Positions 44,357 to 52,088 of a stretch of DNA of 64,000 nucleotides are shown in pieces. Position numbers and translations under genes: made by a program. Each line of letters opens with the position of its first letter. Within the stretch, counting starts at the first letter, position 1. This stretch comes from CAJXZP01 sp963974475 (GTDB lineage: Bacteria > Bacteroidota > Bacteroidia > Flavobacteriales_G > Salibacteraceae): positions 1 through 64,000 of the forward strand of contig CAXBCR010000021.1 of NCBI GenBank assembly GCA_963974475.1, read 5' to 3'. A model generated the notes under the pieces. It did not search any database, was not told the origin of the DNA, and worked only from the letters and a program-made list of their open reading frames with translations.

Positions 44357-44450
44357 TTTAAACTTTAACGTTTTGGTTGCCTAAAAATACTTTAATTAGG
44401 AATGCCCGCAAATATCTTTTACAAGTAAAAATCAAAATTGCATAAAATAA

Positions 44451-44482
44451 AAAGGGTCAATCCGTAAACAGATTGACCCTTT
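44451..44482 (-). terminator. Intrinsic terminator between the two secreted paralogues
   Basis: The 12-bp stem AAAGGGTCAATC (44451-44462) / GATTGACCCTTT (44471-44482) with an 8-base loop lies 23 bp past the stop of the gene at 44505. The paralogues are therefore separate transcripts. Confidence 0.8.
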
Positions 44483-44504
44483 GGTTCATTCATTAAAGGT
44501 AAAA

Positions 44505-46079
44505 TTAATCCTCAAATACCAATTTCACAAATTTGGTTTGCTTATTGGCTTGACCTAAAATTACCATTTGGTTTTTTGCAACTTCTAAGCTAACATAAGG
44601 ACGGCTAAACACATCTTCTTCTTCTCCCTTGTAAATAATATATCTAGTTGAATTTCCTTCCTCCGTGATTTCATAAAAAACTACATCCGTGTTATCGGTC
44701 TTTTTTCTACCTGACCTCCAACCATAAAAATTACCTGATTGTTCATAAAAGGCATTTTTAGGGTTATCATTAAAAACCAATACAATATCACCATTGGATA
44801 ATTGCATTTGGGCATAGCTTGAGTAGTATCCACCATCTAAAGAATGTTGATATTTAGGAATTAGCTCCATCCAATCTACCTGTCCATCCTTATTGAATTT
44901 TACTAAAATAATGTTCCCATAAATATAATGTGTAGTAGTGGTAGTTCCTCCATTTCCATCGGAAGAGGTTGTGGTGTACGTATAGTATTCTTCCGCAATC
45001 ATTGTTCCTGTACCATCTTGATTCTCTATAATATCGTCAATAGTGTAGGAATGCATTTCAATTTCTTTCCCTTTCGCTTCTTTTTTCTTGGCTTTCTTTT
45101 TGGCCTTTTCAGATGCGTGTTGGACAATAAAATCTAACGGGAATTCTTTTTTATTTTCGTTTATTAAATTGAAATCTTTATCATACGAAAGGTTGTACAC
45201 CCCATTTTGGCCTTGCCCTTTGGTAGAATAAAATCCAACAACTTGAATCCCACCATTTTCTAAATCTTCAAACTTTACGTCTGTAATATGCTCACCGCTC
45301 AATTCGAGTTCAAATTCAATTGGTTTTTCCTCTCCAGCCATAAAGGCTTGCATCGAAAAGGAATAATCAATCTCTCCACGTTTATATTTTTTAGATTTAT
45401 CAATATTTTTTAATAAACGAAAGTAAGATCCTGTATTACCAAGGTCATAATCAAAAACGATTTGTGGGCTTTCTTTGTCATACGGTTCTTTAATCGCATC
45501 CATGGTCCATTCTTCCTCCATATCGGTATCATATACAACGATGTCAAAATAATGATCCTCTTTTCGATGCCCCGCAGAATGGGTTTTCACCATTAGGTGT
45601 TCCCCATTTTCAGAAACCATTATTTCAAAATAACCTGCTTCCGAATTTTTGTAATTTTTATAAGATACTTCGCCAATTAACTGCGGTTTGGAAAAAGTCA
45701 AACTGGCCTTATTCATTTGCTGATAATACAAAAAAGTGCCTTTTTTCTTTTTATCTTGGTAAGAAGAAAATAAATAGAATTCTTCGCCACGTTGGTAAAT
45801 ACCTTCATAAATTAGATCGTGTTTCAGGTATTTTAATTCAATTTCATTCTTCTTTACAAGGTTTAAGTCGTTATTGTAATAAAACAAAGTCATATCTTCT
45901 CCAAAACGAGCCATTACATACGTTCCATTGTCGTCTTTCCCTAAAACTTCATCAACTCGTTCTTTCTTTTTAAGCTTAATTTCATCTCCAATAATTACTT
46001 CAAGTTTATCCGACTTTTTTTGTGCGAAAAAGGTGTTGGAGGTTAATACGATGGCTATCAAAATAATAATCTTTCTCAT
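44505..46079 (-). CDS. Secreted protein of unknown family, paralogue of 42752-44356
   Basis: 524 residues. The signal peptide is 1-19 (MRKIIILIAIVLTSNTFFAQ). The body aligns with the downstream gene over nearly its whole length: VGFYSTKGQGQNGVYNLSYD, IEMHSYTIDDII, YGNIILVKFNKDGQVDWMEL, GYYSSYAQMQL, FNDNPKNAF, and the ending VSLEVAKNQMVILGQ. A Lys-rich insert (about 330-345, KAKKKAKKKEAKGKE) interrupts it. Predicted beta-propeller-like and extracytoplasmic; no T9SS sorting domain is visible at the C-terminus, so it probably stays in the periplasm or is surface-exposed by another route. Function is unknown. A TAGATTTG promoter box lies at 46114-46121. Confidence 0.77.
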   Translation of the reverse strand: MRKIIILIAIVLTSNTFFAQKKSDKLEVIIGDEIKLKKKERVDEVLGKDDNGTYVMARFGEDMTLFYYNNDLNLVKKNEIELKYLKHDLIYEGIYQRGEEFYLFSSYQDKKKKGTFLYYQQMNKASLTFSKPQLIGEVSYKNYKNSEAGYFEIMVSENGEHLMVKTHSAGHRKEDHYFDIVVYDTDMEEEWTMDAIKEPYDKESPQIVFDYDLGNTGSYFRLLKNIDKSKKYKRGEIDYSFSMQAFMAGEEKPIEFELELSGEHITDVKFEDLENGGIQVVGFYSTKGQGQNGVYNLSYDKDFNLINENKKEFPLDFIVQHASEKAKKKAKKKEAKGKEIEMHSYTIDDIIENQDGTGTMIAEEYYTYTTTSSDGNGGTTTTTHYIYGNIILVKFNKDGQVDWMELIPKYQHSLDGGYYSSYAQMQLSNGDIVLVFNDNPKNAFYEQSGNFYGWRSGRKKTDNTDVVFYEITEEGNSTRYIIYKGEEEDVFSRPYVSLEVAKNQMVILGQANKQTKFVKLVFED

Positions 46080-46113
46080 GGTTGTATTTCTTGTTAGTTA
46101 TAAAATTAGACGC

Positions 46114-46121
46114 CAAATCTA
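46114..46121 (-). promoter_or_regulatory. Probable -7 element (TAGATTTG) of the secreted paralogue
   Basis: An exact TAnnTTTG match on the minus strand, 34 bp before the ATG at 46079. Confidence 0.45.
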
Positions 46122-46285
46122 ATTTTTTTATTTATAAGAGGCAATTTCCCACATAATTACTAATTCCATCAAATTTTAAGTAATTGCATTCATCCTAAAA
46201 ATTAGTGTATAAATAGCGATTAAAACTTCAATTTTCCTTTCGTAGTAGACTCAAAATTCAATATTATTGCCTGTCGTATTTTTTG

Positions 46286-46729
46286 ATGGAAACAGTAGAT
46301 AAAAAAGAACAGGTTAAACAACTATTCTCGCATTTTTTAGCGCAGAACGGCCATCGTAAAACACCGGAAAGATTTGCTATCCTAGAAGAGATTTATAGCG
46401 ATGACGGGCATTTTGATGTAGAGTCGATGTACAACAAAATGACCAAAAAGAAATACCGTGTTAGTAGAGCTACTTTATATAATACGATTGAACTACTATT
46501 AGCTTCTGGATTGATACGGAAACATCAATTTGGTAAAAACCAAGCACAATTTGAAAAAGCTTTTGCCAATAAACAGCATGATCATTTAATTGATGTGAAA
46601 ACAGGAAAAGTTATTGAATTTTGTGACCCTAGAATTCAAATGATAAAAAATAGTATTGCGGAACAGTTTGGCGTGGATGTACTGTATCATTCATTAAATA
46701 TATACGCTGACTTTTCGTCAAAAAAATAA
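46286..46729 (+). CDS. Fur-family transcriptional regulator
   Basis: 147 residues from the ATG at 46286. The N-terminal winged helix (about 10-85; HRKTPERFAILEEIY, then YRVSRATLYNTIELLLASGLI) is of the Fur type. The regulatory metal site region QHDHLIDVKTGKVIEFCDPRI keeps His-x-Asp-His and Glu, but only one Cys, so the structural CxxC zinc site of classic Fur is absent. The regulated metal (iron, zinc or peroxide sensing) cannot be told. purA starts 35 bp downstream, and the pair is probably transcribed together, an arrangement I recall from other Flavobacteria. Confidence 0.9.
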   Translation: METVDKKEQVKQLFSHFLAQNGHRKTPERFAILEEIYSDDGHFDVESMYNKMTKKKYRVSRATLYNTIELLLASGLIRKHQFGKNQAQFEKAFANKQHDHLIDVKTGKVIEFCDPRIQMIKNSIAEQFGVDVLYHSLNIYADFSSKK

Positions 46730-46764
46730 AAAATAAGAAATTACAATTCGTTAATCAAAAAAGA

Positions 46765-48051
46765 ATGCAAGCAGACGTATTATTAGGATTACAATGGGGT
46801 GATGAAGGCAAAGGAAAGATTGTTGACTTTTTAACACCTAAATACAACATTATTGCACGTTTTCAGGGTGGACCAAATGCTGGTCATACCTTAGAATGGG
46901 ATGGGAAAAAACATGTGTTACATACTATTCCTTCCGGAGTTTTTAGACCAAATACGCAAAACCTTATTGGAAATGGTGTGGTAATCGACCCATCCATTTT
47001 AAAAGGTGAAATTGAAGAATTAGAACCATTCAATGTGGATATTAATGCGGTGCTTCAAATTTCTAGAAAAGCACACTTAATTATTCCAACACATAAGCTA
47101 TTGGATGCCGCTTCTGAACAAGCTAAGGGTAAAACAAAAATTGGTTCTACCTTAAAAGGAATTGGTCCAACATACATGGATAAAACCGGAAGAAATGGTT
47201 TACGTGTAGGTGATACCGAAAGCAATGGTTTCTTAGACCAATATAATGCGCTTAAAGAAAAACATTTAAAAATATTAGCACAATACAACTTTGATATTTC
47301 TGCACTAGCAGATTTAGAAACTGCATTTTTTGCAGGGGTTGAACGTCTTAAACAAATTCCATTTGTAGATAGCGAACATTCTGTAAATAAATCTCTTAAA
47401 TCAGGTCAACGCGTTTTAGCCGAAGGTGCCCAAGGTTCATTACTAGATATTGATTTTGGCTCGTATCCATTTGTTACCTCATCCAATACCGTAACTGCGG
47501 GGGCTTGTACTGGTTTAGGCCTTGCTCCTACTAGCATTGGTGAAGTTTATGGCATTTTTAAAGCCTATTGTACCCGAGTGGGCAGTGGCCCATTCCCAAC
47601 CGAGCTTTTTGATGCCGATGGTGCTTATTTAGCAGAAAAAGGACATGAATTTGGAGCTACCACTGGCCGTCCTAGAAGATGTGGATGGATTGATTTACCT
47701 GCATTGAAATATGCTATCATGGTAAACGGTGTGTCTAAGTTAATCATGATGAAAGCCGATGTTTTAAGTGGAATGAAAACGGTAAAAGTGTGTACGCACT
47801 ACAACTACCTTGGTGAACAAATTGATTATTTTCCATACGATATTGTAAATAATGAAGCCACTCCAGTTTACAAAGAGTTTGCAGGATGGGAAGACGATTT
47901 ACAAAATCTTTCTAGTGAAGCTGATTTTCCAGCCGAATTAAAAACATACGTAGATTACTTAGAGAAAGAATTAGCCGTATCCATTGCCATTGTATCTGTA
48001 GGACCAGATAGAGATAAAACTTTGGTGAGAGATGCAACTATTCTTGATTAG
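46765..48051 (+). CDS. purA: Adenylosuccinate synthase (PurA)
   Basis: 428 residues, full length. The GTP-binding GLQWGDEGKGKIVD (about 8-21) contains the catalytic Asp. GGPNAGHT, GIGPTYMDK and EFGATTGRPRRCGWIDL are the family's other fixed motifs. It makes adenylosuccinate from IMP, GTP and aspartate in AMP biosynthesis. It is the second gene after the Fur-family regulator and has a terminator immediately after. Confidence 0.95.
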   Translation: MQADVLLGLQWGDEGKGKIVDFLTPKYNIIARFQGGPNAGHTLEWDGKKHVLHTIPSGVFRPNTQNLIGNGVVIDPSILKGEIEELEPFNVDINAVLQISRKAHLIIPTHKLLDAASEQAKGKTKIGSTLKGIGPTYMDKTGRNGLRVGDTESNGFLDQYNALKEKHLKILAQYNFDISALADLETAFFAGVERLKQIPFVDSEHSVNKSLKSGQRVLAEGAQGSLLDIDFGSYPFVTSSNTVTAGACTGLGLAPTSIGEVYGIFKAYCTRVGSGPFPTELFDADGAYLAEKGHEFGATTGRPRRCGWIDLPALKYAIMVNGVSKLIMMKADVLSGMKTVKVCTHYNYLGEQIDYFPYDIVNNEATPVYKEFAGWEDDLQNLSSEADFPAELKTYVDYLEKELAVSIAIVSVGPDRDKTLVRDATILD

Positions 48052-48070
48052 AAAATCATAATTAATTTAA

Positions 48071-48106
48071 AAAAAGTGATTAGATCGTATTTTAATCACT
48101 TTTTTT
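48071..48106 (+). terminator. Intrinsic terminator after purA
   Basis: The 12-bp stem AAAAAGTGATTA (48071-48082) / TAATCACTTTTT (48093-48104) with a 10-base loop continues into T's. The next gene starts within 30 bp, leaving little room for a promoter. Confidence 0.75.
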
Positions 48107-48131
48107 GTACCCGCTTTATAAGGTGACATTG

Positions 48132-49700
48132 TTGAAAATCAATAAATTCATATTCGTTCTAATTATTTTTTCATCCTTTATGGGAGGAGTGAATAATGCT
48201 TTTTCGCAATCTAAATCGAAAATAAAATTATTGGGCGCTAACCAAATGATTTATGACGAAGCGGCTAGCGGAAAGGTCAGAATTTTACGTGGAAACGTAA
48301 AATTCAAACAAAAAAGCACCTTAATGTATTGTGATAGTGCTGCACTTTATGCAACCACCAATTCAATGCGCGCATACGGAAATGTAAAAATCATTGATTC
48401 CAAGAAAGGAACCGAAATGAAAGGGGATTCGCTTTTTTATAATGGAGATTCCAAAAAAGGGAAACTTAGAGGGCGAATTTCTCTTATTAACGAGTCGCAA
48501 ATTTTGAAAACCAATCGGCTAGATTTTGATATGGCCGAAAACCTAGCCTATTATTATGGTGGTGGCATAATTACAAACACGCAGGATAGCTCTACCCTAA
48601 AAAGTGAAAAAGGGTATTATCATTCGGACACAAAAGTGTTTTTCTTTAAGGATTCGGTGAGATATGATGCTAAAGATTATCAAGTTACTTCAGATACGAT
48701 GCAATACAATACCAAAGAAGATATTGTATATTTCCACGGACCTACTCATGTATATAGCGATTCCAGTTCCATTTATTGTGAAAGCGGTTGGTTTGATAAA
48801 CCCAATAAAGTTTCCACGTTTTCTCAAAACGTGACCATGCTATCGGATGGCCAAACCATGAATGGAGATAGTGTTATTTACTACCAAACTAAAAAATTGG
48901 GAGAGGCTTTTGGCAATGTAGCCATTATTGATACGGCAAATCGAACCGAAGTGTATGGCGATTATGCAGAGTATGACAATATCCATTCTAATTCGCTTGT
49001 AACTGGTAACTTAGTATTGATTTTGGCTTTTACGGAGGACACCCTTCAACTCCATTCAGATACCTTGGTTACTGAGTTTGATGCTACCGAAACGCATCGT
49101 TTAATTCACGCATTTCACCATGTTCAGTTTTTTAAACCCGACATGCAAGGAAAATGCGACTCGTTGAGTTTCTCGGAAGTAGACTCTACTATTCGAATGT
49201 ATCAAACCCCAATTGTGTGGGCAGATAGTAACCAAATTACAGGAAAAGAAATCATTATTAAAACCTACGATGGAGTTATTCAATCAATGGATATTAACGA
49301 AGAGGCATTCATCGTTTCGGAAGAAGACACATCGCTTTATAACCAAGTAAAAGGAAAAACATTACACGCTCATTTCAAGGATAATGAAATTTACCGAATT
49401 GATGTAAACCGCTCAGGACAAACTATTTATTATGTTAGAGATGAATCCCAACAACTCATGGGAATGAATCGATTGGATTGCAGTAACATGAGTATTTTTA
49501 TTGACTCGGTAGGAATTAATAACATCAAGTTTTACAATCAGCCTGATGGTACTTTTTTCCCAATGAAAGAGGTCACCTTAGAAATGAAGTTACTTCGCTA
49601 CTTTTACTGGCGAATGGATGAAAGACCCGAAAATGTGGCCGATATCTTTAAATGGACACCTGTTCCTGATTATGTAGTAAAAAGAAGACGAAGTAGGTAA
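48132..49700 (+). CDS. OstA/LptA-like periplasmic protein
   Basis: 522 residues if translated from TTG 48132, giving signal peptide (M)KINKFIFVLIIFSSFMGGVNNAFSQ; GTG 48123 is also possible and no ATG precedes the hydrophobic core. The mature part is a repetitive beta structure (MIYDEAASGKVRILRGNVKF ... AYGNVKIID ... KGDSLFY ... GPTHVYSDSSSIYCESGWFD ... YGDYAEYDN), matching the OstA-like domain (LptA/LptD N-terminal jellyroll) that carries lipopolysaccharide across the periplasm. The family is usual in Bacteroidota. A strong terminator directly upstream suggests a promoter inside the short gap or read-through from purA. Confidence 0.85.
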   Translation: MKINKFIFVLIIFSSFMGGVNNAFSQSKSKIKLLGANQMIYDEAASGKVRILRGNVKFKQKSTLMYCDSAALYATTNSMRAYGNVKIIDSKKGTEMKGDSLFYNGDSKKGKLRGRISLINESQILKTNRLDFDMAENLAYYYGGGIITNTQDSSTLKSEKGYYHSDTKVFFFKDSVRYDAKDYQVTSDTMQYNTKEDIVYFHGPTHVYSDSSSIYCESGWFDKPNKVSTFSQNVTMLSDGQTMNGDSVIYYQTKKLGEAFGNVAIIDTANRTEVYGDYAEYDNIHSNSLVTGNLVLILAFTEDTLQLHSDTLVTEFDATETHRLIHAFHHVQFFKPDMQGKCDSLSFSEVDSTIRMYQTPIVWADSNQITGKEIIIKTYDGVIQSMDINEEAFIVSEEDTSLYNQVKGKTLHAHFKDNEIYRIDVNRSGQTIYYVRDESQQLMGMNRLDCSNMSIFIDSVGINNIKFYNQPDGTFFPMKEVTLEMKLLRYFYWRMDERPENVADIFKWTPVPDYVVKRRRSR

Positions 49701-49782
49701 TCAAAAACATTTGCCAAAACCAAATGTTAAAAATTTTACTGAATTACATCTTTTCCTACCATTAAATCGATTTCCAAAAACC

Positions 49783-49790
49783 TACATTTG
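49783..49790 (+). promoter_or_regulatory. Probable -7 element (TACATTTG) of the helicase gene
   Basis: An exact TAnnTTTG match 23 bp before the ATG at 49814. Confidence 0.4.
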
Positions 49791-49813
49791 GAGCTCAATT
49801 ACCAATCATCAAA

Positions 49814-51496
49814 ATGAACCAATCTCAAGCACTCAAAATATTAAAATCGGGCGAAAATGTATTTTTAACGGGTTCTGCGGGAGCTGGAAAAACGTACGTT
49901 TTAAATCAATACATTGATTACCTAAAAGCCCGTAAAATTAGAGTTGCTGTGACGGCATCTACTGGTATAGCTGCTACTCACATGAATGGGTCTACTATTC
50001 ACTCTTGGAGTGGAATTGGTATTAAAGACCGACTAACCCCTGCTGATTTAAGAAATATGGATACTAAAAAGTATCTCAAAAAAAATCTCGAAAAAGCGCA
50101 AGTTTTAATTATTGATGAAATTTCTATGCTGCATCGTAACCAAGTGGATATGGTGAATATGGTTTTGAAGCATTTTAAAAATTCAACTAGCCCATTTGGA
50201 GATATTCAGGTTATTTTTGCCGGAGATTTTTTTCAGCTCCCTCCTATTGGAGATACCCCTATTAAAGAACGATTTGCATTTATGAGCCCTTCATGGGTTG
50301 AGGCCGATTTGCGGATTTGTTATCTTACCGAACAGTACCGACAAACGAATAACTCTTTAAATTCCATCTTAAACGAAATTCGCTCTGGTTCGGTTTCTCA
50401 AAATGCTATTGATTTGTTGCAAGGAGCATCTAAAACAGTTTTAAAAAACTCTTGGGAACCTACCAAATTGTACACCCATAATATGGATGTGGACCGAATC
50501 AATAAATCTGAATTGGTCAAACTGACCGGTAAAACCAAAATTTTTAAAGCTAGAACCAAGGGAAACCCAAAAGTATTGGAGTCTTTCAAAAAATCGGTGC
50601 AAGCAGCCGAGGTCATTGATTTAAAAATTGGCGCCAAAGTCATGTTTGTCAAAAACAATCCTGATGTGGGTTACATAAATGGCTCATTGGGTGAGGTAAC
50701 CGAATACTGCGATGAAACAGGATTCCCGAAAGTAAAATTACTCAATGGTCGAACCATTACGGCTGCCTACGACTCTTGGAGTTTGGATGATGATTCCGGC
50801 AAATCGGTGGTGACCTATGACCAAGTTCCGTTGCGATTGGCTTGGGCAATTACGGTTCATAAGAGTCAAGGAATGACTTTAGATGCAGCCGAAATAGATT
50901 TGAGCAAAACCTTTGAAAAAGGACAAGGTTACGTAGCTTTATCCCGATTGAAGGAGTTAGAAACGCTCAAGCTCATAGGTTTTAATCAAACCGCTCTTGA
51001 AGTGGATGGGCTAGCACTAAAGGCAGACAAACGCTTTCAAGAATTATCATCGGATAATGAAATTAGGTATATGGATGATACCCAATTAGAAAAGGAAGCA
51101 AAAGAATTTATTCAATGGTGTGGTGGTTTAACAGATGCCAAAGCCATTGAAAAACATGCAAAACTTGAAAAAGCTAAAAAGTTTAAAAAATCTACCTATG
51201 AACAAACAAAAGACCTCATTAAAAAGGGTTTAAATATTGTTCAAATAGCGGAGGAACGAGGGTTAGGAATCAGCTCTATTATTACACATATCATAAAACT
51301 TAAGGCGGAATACCCCAAATTGGATGTAGATCACTTTAAACCTAATGCGAAAGATTTAAAAACAATAAAAGTTGCCTACGACAAACATGTAAAAACCCTT
51401 GCAAAAGGTGAACCTGCGAAACTTGGAGTTGTGCGAAATATGCTTCATAACGAATATGAGTATTCGGATATAAAGCTGGCTATTTTGTTTTTTTAA
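49814..51496 (+). CDS. Pif1/RecD2-like superfamily 1B DNA helicase
   Basis: 560 residues. Walker A GSAGAGKT (18-25), ASTGIAATHMNGSTIHSW (motif Ia), Walker B LIIDEISML, motif III FAGDFFQLPPIG, and the Pif1-type motif VHKSQGMTLDAAEID followed by GQGYVALSRL. The C-terminal about 100 residues form a helix-turn-helix-like region (AEERGLGISSIITHI). By family it unwinds DNA 5'-3' and can process G-quadruplexes or recombination intermediates. It is a single-gene unit between the OstA-like gene and a convergent lipoprotein gene. No partner gene suggests a defence role. Confidence 0.88.
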   Translation: MNQSQALKILKSGENVFLTGSAGAGKTYVLNQYIDYLKARKIRVAVTASTGIAATHMNGSTIHSWSGIGIKDRLTPADLRNMDTKKYLKKNLEKAQVLIIDEISMLHRNQVDMVNMVLKHFKNSTSPFGDIQVIFAGDFFQLPPIGDTPIKERFAFMSPSWVEADLRICYLTEQYRQTNNSLNSILNEIRSGSVSQNAIDLLQGASKTVLKNSWEPTKLYTHNMDVDRINKSELVKLTGKTKIFKARTKGNPKVLESFKKSVQAAEVIDLKIGAKVMFVKNNPDVGYINGSLGEVTEYCDETGFPKVKLLNGRTITAAYDSWSLDDDSGKSVVTYDQVPLRLAWAITVHKSQGMTLDAAEIDLSKTFEKGQGYVALSRLKELETLKLIGFNQTALEVDGLALKADKRFQELSSDNEIRYMDDTQLEKEAKEFIQWCGGLTDAKAIEKHAKLEKAKKFKKSTYEQTKDLIKKGLNIVQIAEERGLGISSIITHIIKLKAEYPKLDVDHFKPNAKDLKTIKVAYDKHVKTLAKGEPAKLGVVRNMLHNEYEYSDIKLAILFF

Positions 51497-51643
51497 ATTT
51501 CAGTTAAGGGTTTAGGGTAAAAGAATTGGCTCAAAATATTACCAAGCACCTTCATTTTTCACCACTATTTCACGGGTTATTAATATGTTAGATTTTCTAT
51601 GAATCAATAACAAAATCTCGCTATTTCAATTTATTAATGCCAC

Positions 51644-52081
51644 TTACGGCAAATACATTTTTTCTAATAATTGAAAGCTATCTACCTTCATAATTACCCT
51701 TTTTGCCTCCTGAATAAATGATACAGAAACTGATTTTCGGTCCTTTTCATTGGAGGCGTTCGATTTTTTAATAGCTGTAGCATTGGCTACATACAAAGAC
51801 TTTTTAGCATCCTTTAAGAACACTTTTGCCTTCATGTTATCATAAAAAACGCTATCCACAGCAGCATTTGAATTACCTAATTCAATATTCATCAAAAACT
51901 GAAATGTATTTGCCGCTCCTTGGGAGCCGGCAACCATTTCTTGGACAGTAACATGCGTGATTTTGATATTCTTTTTGGCGTGCTCTTCCAATTGGTTCGT
52001 ATTAGATGAAACCTTCGTAGATGTGCAACTTCCGAGTAATAATAGGCTTGTTAACCCAATCAATAAATTTCTATTCCGCAT
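51644..52081 (-). CDS. Small lipoprotein of unknown function
   Basis: 145 residues from the ATG at 52081 (MRNRNLLIGLTSLLLLGSC), with lipobox LGSC; an upstream ATG at 52102 would overlap the previous gene. The mature part has no recognised domain; it contains a region rich in Lys and Asn and ends VDSFQLLEKMYLP. It lies 7 bp after the stop of the BNR-propeller T9SS gene, suggesting co-transcription and a possible role with that secreted protein. Confidence 0.7.
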   Translation of the reverse strand: MRNRNLLIGLTSLLLLGSCTSTKVSSNTNQLEEHAKKNIKITHVTVQEMVAGSQGAANTFQFLMNIELGNSNAAVDSVFYDNMKAKVFLKDAKKSLYVANATAIKKSNASNEKDRKSVSVSFIQEAKRVIMKVDSFQLLEKMYLP

Positions 52082-52088
52082 AATTCCA

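Noticed and set aside
49814..52081. Pif1 helicase and neighbouring small lipoprotein as a defence system
   Set aside because: The genes are convergent, not an operon; the lipoprotein belongs to the T9SS gene on the minus strand, and no effector domain is present.
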